Positions 57,121 through 64,000 of a stretch of 64,000 bases of DNA are shown here, piece by piece. How positions within the stretch are numbered: the first letter of the stretch is position 1; each line of letters begins with the position of its first letter. The notes beneath the pieces are model-generated. The model saw only the letters and a program-made list of their open reading frames with translations, did no database searches and was not told the origin of the DNA. The position numbers and the translations under genes were made by a program. Source of the stretch: Streptosporangium amethystogenes. GTDB lineage: Bacteria > Actinomycetota > Actinomycetes > Streptosporangiales > Streptosporangiaceae. The DNA is taken from the NCBI RefSeq assembly GCF_000721075.1, contig NZ_JOEQ01000031.1, forward strand, positions 62,001 to 126,000. Direction: 5' to 3'.

Positions 57121-57528
57121 GTGAAATACATGATGCTGATGCAGTTCAGCGGGCAGATGCAGGATGAGATCCCGCCGATGCACATCTGGCCCGTCGAGGA
57201 CGTCAAGGCCCACATCGAGTTCATGCACGACACGAACAGGAAGTTCATCGAGGCCGGGGAGTTCGTGGACGCGCAGGGGCTGGCGGCCCCGGAGCAGGCC
57301 AGGATCGTCCGGGCCGGCGAGGGCGGCGCGCCCGTCATCACGGACGGCCCGTTTCCCGAGACGAAGGAGTTCCTGATCGGCTACTGGATCATCGACTGCG
57401 ACAGCCCCGAGCGCGCCGTCGAACTCGCCGCGCACGTCTCGGCCGCGCCCGGCCCCGGCGGCAAGCCGTTGAACATGCCGATCGAGGTGCGCGAGGTGAT
57501 GTCGGCAGCCCCGTCCGAGGAGCTGTGA
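57121..57528 (+). CDS. DGPF/YCII-domain protein partner of an ECF42 sigma factor
   Basis: 135 residues of the YCII-related fold with the name-giving motif TDGPFPETKEFLIGYWIIDCDSPERA. DGPF proteins are regularly encoded next to ECF42 sigma factors and form part of their regulon; their biochemical role is unknown. The GTG at 57121 follows GAGGAG with 8-base spacing. The sigma factor gene starts 3 bases after this stop, in the same frame. Confidence 0.9.
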   Translation: MKYMMLMQFSGQMQDEIPPMHIWPVEDVKAHIEFMHDTNRKFIEAGEFVDAQGLAAPEQARIVRAGEGGAPVITDGPFPETKEFLIGYWIIDCDSPERAVELAAHVSAAPGPGGKPLNMPIEVREVMSAAPSEEL

Positions 57529-57531
57529 CCG

Positions 57532-58785
57532 CTGGATAGCCCGGCCATCGACGACCTGCTGCGCCAACTGGTGCCGCAGGTCGTCGGTGTGCTCACCCGT
57601 CGCTTCGGAGACTTCACCGCCGCCGAGGACGCGGTCCAGGAGGCGCTGCTCGACGCCATCGCCCAGTGGCCGGCGGAGGGCGTACCCGCCAATCCGCAGG
57701 GGTGGCTCATCCAGGTCGCGTACCGCCGGATGACCGAGCAGGTGCGCAACGAGCAGGCCCGCCGCCGCCGGGAGGAGCTGGTGGCCACGCAGGCGCCTCC
57801 CGAGCTGCGTACCGCCCCGCCGGCGGACGACACGCGCGTGAGGGACCGGGACGACACGCTGACCACGCTGTTCCTCTGCTGTCACCCCGCGCTGACCTCG
57901 GCCTCGGCGATCGCCCTCACCCTGCGGTCCGTGGGCGGCCTGACCACCGCCGAGATCGCCAGGGCCTTCCTGGTGCCCGAGGCGACCATGGCACAGCGGA
58001 TCAGCCGGGCCAAACAGCGCATCAAGGCGTCCGGCATCCCCTTCGGCATGCCCGCTCCCCAGGAACGGGCGCGGCGGCTCGGCTCGGTGCTGCACGTGCT
58101 GTACCTCATCTTCAACGAGGGCTACGCCAGCAGCGCCGGCCCCGACCTGCAGCGCGTGGAGCTGTCCCGCGAGGCGATCAGGCTGACCAGGATGGCTCAC
58201 GACCTGCTCCCCGACGACCGCGAGGTGGCCGGGCTGCTCGCGCTGATGCTGCTCACCGACGCCCGGCGCCCCGCGCGGACCGGCGCGGACGGCGCCCCGA
58301 TCCCGCTGGCGGAGCAGGATCGGAGCCTGTGGGACGGCAGGGCGGTCGCCGAGGGGATCGCGCTCATCACCGACACCCTGGCCAGGGGCGCGGTCGGTCC
58401 CTACCAGCTCCAGGCGGCGATCGCCGCGGTCCACGACGAGGCGCCGACGGCCGAGGAGACCGACTGGCCGCAGATCCTGGCCCTGTACGGCCTGCTGGAA
58501 CGCATGTCCGACAACCCGATGGTCTCGCTCAACCGCGCCGTCGCCGCCGCCATGGCGCACGGCCCCGCGACCGGCCTGGAGATGCTCGGCGAACTCGAAG
58601 ACCGCCTGTCGGGACACCACCGCTTCCACACCGCCCGGGCCCACCTGCTGGAGATGGCCGGTGACCCGCGGGCGGCCGTCGACGACTACCGTGCGGCGGC
58701 GAGCCGCACGACGAGCACCCCGGAGCGCGACTACCTCACCACCCGCGCCGCCCGGCTCACCACCGCGGGGCAACCGGACCGGTGA
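57532..58785 (+). CDS. ECF42-type RNA polymerase sigma factor with C-terminal TPR-like extension
   Basis: About 417 residues. Sigma region 2 (FGDFTAAEDAVQEALLDAIAQWP) and region 4 (GLTTAEIARAFLVPEATMAQRISRAKQRIK) are followed by a long C-terminal domain with LFNEGYASSAGPDLQRVELSREAIRL and MVSLNRAVAAAMAHG, the DUF6596/TPR-like extension of the ECF42 group. No anti-sigma gene is present; the extension is thought to control activity. Only a CTG at 57532 lies between the upstream in-frame stop and GTG 57571. It gives the expected N terminus (DSPAIDDLLRQLVPQVVGVL) and has GAGGAG 9 bases upstream, so I use it. Confidence 0.87.
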   Translation: MDSPAIDDLLRQLVPQVVGVLTRRFGDFTAAEDAVQEALLDAIAQWPAEGVPANPQGWLIQVAYRRMTEQVRNEQARRRREELVATQAPPELRTAPPADDTRVRDRDDTLTTLFLCCHPALTSASAIALTLRSVGGLTTAEIARAFLVPEATMAQRISRAKQRIKASGIPFGMPAPQERARRLGSVLHVLYLIFNEGYASSAGPDLQRVELSREAIRLTRMAHDLLPDDREVAGLLALMLLTDARRPARTGADGAPIPLAEQDRSLWDGRAVAEGIALITDTLARGAVGPYQLQAAIAAVHDEAPTAEETDWPQILALYGLLERMSDNPMVSLNRAVAAAMAHGPATGLEMLGELEDRLSGHHRFHTARAHLLEMAGDPRAAVDDYRAAASRTTSTPERDYLTTRAARLTTAGQPDR

Positions 58786-58894
58786 GCCTGAGCCCCCAGG
58801 TTCTTCGCCCACGTGATATCGAAGCTAAGCGGTGAATACCCAAAGTTTGCGGGCCTGACCGGTTGCCCGACACATCCACCGGTAGATACACCCC

Positions 58895-61800
58895 ATGGTC
58901 AACAAACGGACGGCCGGGAAACCCACAACGGAGGGAGCGGCGGAGGCGCTGCTACGGGTGGGGCGGTTTTTCAGCCGGGGCACCTACTCCGATGACCTAC
59001 GGGATGTCTCCTACCGGGGGGGCAGGAACTCGGACACCTTCTACCGGGACCGGTGGTCACACGACAAGATCGTGCGGTCCACCCACGGGGTGAACTGCAC
59101 CGGATCGTGCAGCTGGCGGGTGTACGTCAAGAACGGGATCATCACCTGGGAGACGCAGGAGGTCGACTACCCGACGGCCGGCCCCGACCGGCCCGAGTAC
59201 GAGCCGCGAGGGTGCCCGCGGGGGGCGGCGTTCTCCTGGTACACCTACTCGCCGACCCGGGTGCGATACCCGTACGCGCGCGGGGTGCTCGTGGAGATGT
59301 ACCGCCAGGCCAAGGAGCGGCTCGGGGACCCGTTGCTGGCCTGGGCGGACGTGGTGGGCGACCCGGAGCGGCGGCGACGCTACCAGCAGGCGCGCGGCAA
59401 GGGCGGGCTGGTGCGCATCAGCTGGCCGGAGGCGCTGGAGATGATCGCCGCCGCCCACGTGTACACCATCAAGAGGTACGGTCCGGACCGGATCGCCGGG
59501 TTCACTCCCATCCCGGGCCAGTCGATCCTCTCCCACGCGATCGGTACCCGGTTCCTGGCGCTGATCGGCGGCCAGGCGCTGTCGTTCTACGACTGGTACG
59601 CCGACCTGCCGGTGGCCTCCCCGCAGGTGTTCGGCGACCAGACCGACGTACCGGTGTCCGGCGACTGGTGGGACGCGGCCTACCTGATCATGTGGGGGTC
59701 CAACGTCCCGGTCACCCGGACACCGGACGCGCACTGGATGGCCGAGGCCCGCTACAACGGCCAGAAGGTCGTGGTGGTCTCCCCCGACTTCGCCGACAAC
59801 ACCAAGTTCGCCGACGACTGGCTCCATCCCCATCCGGGCACCGACGGCGCGCTGGCCGCCGCGATGGGGCACGTGATCCTGCGGGAGTGGTTCGTCGAGC
59901 GGCAGGTGCCGTACTTCGCCGACTACGTCCGCCGCTTCACCGACCTGCCGTTCCTGGTGACGCTGGAGGAGCGGGACGGCTCGTACATCCCCGGGCGGTT
60001 CCTGCGCGCCGCCGACCTCGGTGGAAAGCCGGCCACGCTCGAACACGCCGCCTGGCGCACCGTGCTGCTGGACGACGCCACCGGCACCCCGATCATCCCG
60101 AACGGCACGGTCGCCGACCGCTGGTCGAAGGAGGAGGGCCGGTGGAACCTGAGGCTGGGCGACGTGGTCCCCCGGCTCACCCTGTACGGCGACGCGGAGG
60201 CCACCGGCGTCGAGGTGCTGCTGCCCCGCTTCGACACCGCCGACGGCTCGGGCGCGGTGCTGCGGCGCGGCGTACCCGCGGGGCGGGTGACACCCGGCGG
60301 GCCGCTGGTCACCACCGTCTTCGACCTGCTGCTGGCCCGCTACGGGGTGGGCCGGGACGGACTTCCCGGCGACTGGCCGACCGGCTACGACGACGCGGCG
60401 GCACCCGGCACCCCGGCCTGGCAGGAGACGATCACCTCGGTGCCGGCCGCCGCCGCCACCCGGATCGCCAGGGAGTTCGCCCGGACCGCCGAGCGCACCG
60501 ACGGCCGCTGCATGATCCTCATGGGGGCGGGCACCAACCACTGGTTCCATTCGGAGACCACCTACCGCAACTTCATCACCCTGCTGCTGCTCACCGGCTG
60601 CGTGGGACGCAACGGCGGCGGCTGGGCGCACTACGTCGGCCAGGAGAAGTGCCGACCGCTCACCGGCTGGGCCACGCTGGCCACCGCCGCCGACTGGCAG
60701 CGGCCCAGCCGGCAGATGATCGGCACCGGGTTCTTCTTCCTGCACACCGACCAGTGGCGCTACGACCACTTCCGTGCCGACGCCCTGGCCTCACCGCTCG
60801 GGGCGGGCCGCTTCGCCGGGATGACCGCGGTGGACGTCCTGGCCCAGTCCTCCCGGCTCGGCTGGATGCCCACCTACCCCACCTTCGACCGCAACCCGCT
60901 GGACCTGGCCGACGAGGCGCGCGCCTCCGGCCGGGACCCGAACGAGCACATCGCCGCCGAACTGGCCGCCGGCCGGCTCGGCTTCGCCGTCGACGACCCC
61001 GACCATCCGGACAACTGGCCGCGCATCCTCCTCACCTGGCGGGCCAACCTGCTGGGCTCGTCCGGTAAGGGCGCCGAGTACTTCCAGCGCCACCTGCTCG
61101 GCACGCACGACAACCTGCGGGCCACCGAGGCGCCCGAGGAGGTCCAGCCACGGGACGTGCGCTGGCGGGATCCGGCCCCCGAGGGCAAGCTCGACCTGCT
61201 GCTCTCCGTGGACTTCCGGATGACCTCCACGACGCTGCTGGCGGACATCACGCTGCCCGCCGCGACCTGGTACGAGAAGCACGACCTGAACGCCACCGAC
61301 ATGCACCCGTTCGTGCACTCGTTCAACCCCGCGGTGGAACCGCCCTGGCAGGCGCGTACCGACTTCGAGATCTTCAACGACATCGCCAGGGTCTTCTCCG
61401 AGATGGCCGTCCGGTACCTGGGAACCCGGTACGACCTGGTGGCCACCCCGTTCAACCACGACACGCCCGGCGACCTCGGCAACCCGCTGGGCACCGCCCA
61501 GGACTGGCGGGCCGACTCCTCGACACCGGTGCCGGGTAAGACGATGCCGGCGCTGACCGTCGTCGAGCGGGACTACACCGCGATCGCCGACCAGATGCGC
61601 ACGCTCGGCCCGCTCGCCGACTCCAAGGGGTTGCCCTGCAAGGGCGTCGTCTACGAGGTGGGCTCCGAGCTCGCCGAGCTCGCCGCCGCGAACGGAACCG
61701 CGCGCGGCGGCCCGGCCGACGGACGGCCATTGATCGACACCGGGAAGAAGGCGTGCGAGGCGATACTCGCACTGTCCGGCTCCACCAACGGACGCCTGGC

Positions 61801-62608
61801 CGACCAGGGCTTCCGCACTCTGGACCGGCGGGTCGGCTCCGGAGGCGGCCTGGCCGGACTGGGCCGTGCGGACGCGGATCGGCGCATCCGGTTCGCCGAC
61901 ACCCAGGCGCGACCGCAGCAAACCCTCACCAGCCCCGAGTGGGCCGGTGACGAGAGCGGCGACCGCCACTACAGCCCTTTCACCATCAACGTCGAGCACG
62001 CCAAACCCTGGCACACCCTCACCGGACGCCAGCACTTCTACCTCGACCACGACTGGATGCGGGAGCTCGGCGAGAACCTGCCGATCTACCGGCCGCCGTT
62101 GAACATGCACCGGCTGTTCGGCGAGCCCGTCCTCGGTGAGAACGGCACGCGGGAGGTGACGGTCCGGTATCTCACCCCACACAACAAGTGGTCCATCCAC
62201 TCGGAGTACCAGGACAACCTGATCATGCTGTCGCTGTCCCGGGGCGGCCAGGTGATCTGGATCAGCCCGCAGGACGCCGAGGCCGTCGGCGTCGTCGACA
62301 ACGACTGGATCGAGGCGGTCAACCGCAACGGCGTCGTGGTCGCCCGGGCCATCGTCTCGCACCGGATGCCGGCCGGGACCGTCTACATGCACCACGCCCA
62401 GGATCGGGTCATCGCGGTGCCCAGGAGCGAGGCCACCGGGCGGCGCGGCGGCATCCACAACTCGCTGACCCGCGTACTGCTCAAACCCACCCACCTCATC
62501 GGCGGCTACGGGCAGCTGACCTTCTTCCCCAACTACTTCGGCCCGGTCGGCACCCAGCGGGACGAGATCACCGTGCTCCGGCGGCGTGCCCAGGAGGTCG
62601 AGTACTGA
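58895..62608 (+). CDS. narG: Respiratory nitrate reductase alpha subunit
   Basis: 1,237 residues, the usual size. NarG holds the molybdenum bis-MGD cofactor and reduces nitrate to nitrite at the cytoplasmic face of the membrane. The FS0 [4Fe-4S] site is H-x3-C-x3-C with a later Cys (HGVNCTGSCSWRVYVKNG, GCPRGAAFSW), and the Mo-ligand Asp region is VFGDQTDVPVSGDWWDA. Conserved segments IMWGSNVPVTRTPDAHW and MGAGTNHWFHSET support assignment. No Tat signal is visible, as expected. The ATG is at 58895 with a weak ribosome-binding site. narH follows with a TGATG overlap; narJ and narI would lie beyond the window. Confidence 0.97.
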   Translation: MVNKRTAGKPTTEGAAEALLRVGRFFSRGTYSDDLRDVSYRGGRNSDTFYRDRWSHDKIVRSTHGVNCTGSCSWRVYVKNGIITWETQEVDYPTAGPDRPEYEPRGCPRGAAFSWYTYSPTRVRYPYARGVLVEMYRQAKERLGDPLLAWADVVGDPERRRRYQQARGKGGLVRISWPEALEMIAAAHVYTIKRYGPDRIAGFTPIPGQSILSHAIGTRFLALIGGQALSFYDWYADLPVASPQVFGDQTDVPVSGDWWDAAYLIMWGSNVPVTRTPDAHWMAEARYNGQKVVVVSPDFADNTKFADDWLHPHPGTDGALAAAMGHVILREWFVERQVPYFADYVRRFTDLPFLVTLEERDGSYIPGRFLRAADLGGKPATLEHAAWRTVLLDDATGTPIIPNGTVADRWSKEEGRWNLRLGDVVPRLTLYGDAEATGVEVLLPRFDTADGSGAVLRRGVPAGRVTPGGPLVTTVFDLLLARYGVGRDGLPGDWPTGYDDAAAPGTPAWQETITSVPAAAATRIAREFARTAERTDGRCMILMGAGTNHWFHSETTYRNFITLLLLTGCVGRNGGGWAHYVGQEKCRPLTGWATLATAADWQRPSRQMIGTGFFFLHTDQWRYDHFRADALASPLGAGRFAGMTAVDVLAQSSRLGWMPTYPTFDRNPLDLADEARASGRDPNEHIAAELAAGRLGFAVDDPDHPDNWPRILLTWRANLLGSSGKGAEYFQRHLLGTHDNLRATEAPEEVQPRDVRWRDPAPEGKLDLLLSVDFRMTSTTLLADITLPAATWYEKHDLNATDMHPFVHSFNPAVEPPWQARTDFEIFNDIARVFSEMAVRYLGTRYDLVATPFNHDTPGDLGNPLGTAQDWRADSSTPVPGKTMPALTVVERDYTAIADQMRTLGPLADSKGLPCKGVVYEVGSELAELAAANGTARGGPADGRPLIDTGKKACEAILALSGSTNGRLADQGFRTLDRRVGSGGGLAGLGRADADRRIRFADTQARPQQTLTSPEWAGDESGDRHYSPFTINVEHAKPWHTLTGRQHFYLDHDWMRELGENLPIYRPPLNMHRLFGEPVLGENGTREVTVRYLTPHNKWSIHSEYQDNLIMLSLSRGGQVIWISPQDAEAVGVVDNDWIEAVNRNGVVVARAIVSHRMPAGTVYMHHAQDRVIAVPRSEATGRRGGIHNSLTRVLLKPTHLIGGYGQLTFFPNYFGPVGTQRDEITVLRRRAQEVEY

Positions 62609-64000
62609 TGCGGGTGATGTCGCAGATCGCCATGGTGATGAACCTCGACAAGTGCATCGGCTGCCACACCTGCTCGGTCACCTGCAAGCAGACCTGGACC
62701 AGCAGGCCCGGGGTCGAGTACGTGTGGTTCAACAACGTGGAGACCCGTCCCGGACAGGGTTATCCGCGCCGTTACGAGGACCAGGAGCGGTGGCGCGGCG
62801 GCTGGAGGCTGACCCGGCGGGGCCGGCTGGTCCCCCGGTCCGGGGGCCGGCTGCGCCGGCTGGCGAGCATCTTCGCCAACCCGCTGCTGCCCAACATCCG
62901 CGACTACTACGAGCCGTGGACGTACGACTACCAGTCGGTCGCCGAGGCGCCGCTCGGCGACGACTTCCCGGTGGCGGCGCCCCGGTCACTGCTCAGCGGC
63001 AAGCCGATGAGCACCATCGCCTGGTCGGCGAACTGGGACGACAGCCTGGGCGGCATGCCGCAGCACGGCGAGGACGACGTCATCCTCAACCGGATCCAGG
63101 AGAAGATCAAGCTGGAGTTCGAGCAGACGTTCATGTTCTACCTGCCGCGGATCTGCGAGCACTGCCTCAACCCGTCCTGCGTGGCGTCCTGCCCGTCCGG
63201 CGCGCTGTACAAGCGGGTGGAGGACGGGATCGTGCTGGTCGACCAGGACCGCTGCCGGGGGTGGCGGATGTGCGTGACCGGCTGCCCGTACAAGAAGATG
63301 TACTTCAACCACAGGACCGGCAAGGCCGAGAAGTGCACCTTCTGCTTCCCGCGGATCGAGGTCGGGCTGCCCACCGTCTGCTCGGAGACCTGTGTGGGGC
63401 GGCTGCGGAACATCGGCGTGCTCCTCTACGACGCCGACCGGGTGCCGCAGGCCGCCGCCACCCCGCGGGAGCAGGATCTCTACCCGGCGCAGCTCGGTGT
63501 CTTCCTCGATCCCCACGACCCGCAGGTCGGCGTCGAGGCCGAGCGGGCGGGCATCCCGCACGAATGGATGGAGGCGGCCCGCCGCTCTCCCGTCTACGAC
63601 CTGATCACCAGGTACGGGGTGGCGCTGCCCCTGCATCCGGAGTACCGCACGCTGCCGATGGTCTGGTACGTGCCGCCGCTGTCCCCCGTGGTGGAGGCGA
63701 TCACCGCCGCCGGGCACGACGGGGAGGACCACGAGAACCTGTTCGGCGCCATCGAGAAGCTGCGCATCCCCGTCTCCTACCTCGCCGGACTGTTCACCGC
63801 GGGCGACCCGGCCCCCGTCGAGCTGGCACTGCGGCGGCTGGCCGCGATGCGCGCCCACCGGCGGCGGCTCAACCTCGGTGACGCCGCCGATCCGGCGATC
63901 GCCGAGTCGGTCGGCTTCACCGTCGAGCAGCTGGACGACATGTACCGGCTGCTGGCCCTGTCGAAGTACGAGGACCGTTACGTCATCCCGACCGCCGGCG
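62608..64000 (+). CDS. narH: Respiratory nitrate reductase beta subunit (3' end cut by window edge)
   Basis: 464 codons are open to the window edge, about nine tenths of a typical NarH. It carries four iron-sulfur clusters: CIGCHTCSVTCKQTW, CEHCLNPSCVASCPSGAL, CRGWRMCVTGCPYKK (Trp in place of one Cys gives the [3Fe-4S] cluster) and CTFC with later Cys residues. It passes electrons from NarI haems to NarG. The ATG at 62608 overlaps the narG stop (TGATG). Confidence 0.97.
   Translation, partial: MRVMSQIAMVMNLDKCIGCHTCSVTCKQTWTSRPGVEYVWFNNVETRPGQGYPRRYEDQERWRGGWRLTRRGRLVPRSGGRLRRLASIFANPLLPNIRDYYEPWTYDYQSVAEAPLGDDFPVAAPRSLLSGKPMSTIAWSANWDDSLGGMPQHGEDDVILNRIQEKIKLEFEQTFMFYLPRICEHCLNPSCVASCPSGALYKRVEDGIVLVDQDRCRGWRMCVTGCPYKKMYFNHRTGKAEKCTFCFPRIEVGLPTVCSETCVGRLRNIGVLLYDADRVPQAAATPREQDLYPAQLGVFLDPHDPQVGVEAERAGIPHEWMEAARRSPVYDLITRYGVALPLHPEYRTLPMVWYVPPLSPVVEAITAAGHDGEDHENLFGAIEKLRIPVSYLAGLFTAGDPAPVELALRRLAAMRAHRRRLNLGDAADPAIAESVGFTVEQLDDMYRLLALSKYEDRYVIPTAG

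Noticed and set aside
58800..58894. FNR/NNR-type box upstream of narG
   Set aside because: CTTCG...CGAAG and GATATC symmetry is visible, but no TTGAT-N4-ATCAA-like site matches convincingly.

Overview
The DNA is high-GC with actinobacterial gene content: a mycoredoxin-like protein, an MbtH protein, a BTAD-type regulator, the hadA/hadB hot-dog dehydratase pair beside rpmG, an ECF42-type sigma factor with a DGPF partner, and a narGH locus. A filamentous actinomycete, possibly of the Streptosporangiales, is the best guess; the genus is inferred, not shown. I saw no insertion sequence, CRISPR array or prophage.

Layout. 1-5121: an FAD/GcvT-type N-methylglycine oxidoreductase (cut by the left edge) is divergent from a choline-kinase-like phosphotransferase and an ACT-family permease, probably a choline or methylated-amine locus. 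5212-9185: lipB, a PspC protein and two tandem secreted M28 aminopeptidases; the second has a damaged C-terminal domain. 9325-24664: a compact biosynthetic operon read leftward, with an A-PCP-C-PCP NRPS, a 3,875-residue C-A-PCP-KS-AT-ACP-C-A-PCP-TE-MFS megasynthase, and an MbtH protein. All three overlap by 3-4 bases. 24929-28512: uppP (divergent from the NRPS operon) and hrpB. 28680-29761: an SPFH protein and a ribbon-helix-helix protein behind a near-perfect 26-bp palindrome. 29809-34815: an amidase, then deoC with two aldehyde dehydrogenases, one lacking the catalytic half. 35101-38892: a small basic protein, a LuxR-type ATPase regulator and an XRE-cupin regulator. 38913-46193: a peptide ABC-transport operon with an S9 peptidase inside it.

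46321-51596: mycoredoxin, a GDT1-type Mn exporter behind a yybP-ykoY riboswitch, murB, a glycosyltransferase-like protein, hadB, hadA, rpmG, tRNA-Met and tRNA-Thr. This tRNA-rpmG-had order is shared with mycobacteria. 51932-58785: a hemerythrin-domain protein, a BTAD-AAA regulator, two small unknown proteins, and a DGPF/ECF42 sigma pair whose upstream region carries an ECF42-like -35 element. 58895-64000: narG and the start of narH, cut by the right edge.

The most novel element is the NRPS-PKS-TE-MFS operon. Binding-pocket residues predict Asn and Gly for two of its three adenylation domains, the AT looks malonyl-specific, and no reductive domain follows the KS-AT. The thioesterase has Cys in place of the nucleophilic Ser and is fused directly to a 12-helix exporter, and the first protein ends in a C-PCP pair without an adenylation domain. 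A small peptide-beta-ketide, possibly cyclised on release and exported by the same polypeptide, is the working inference.
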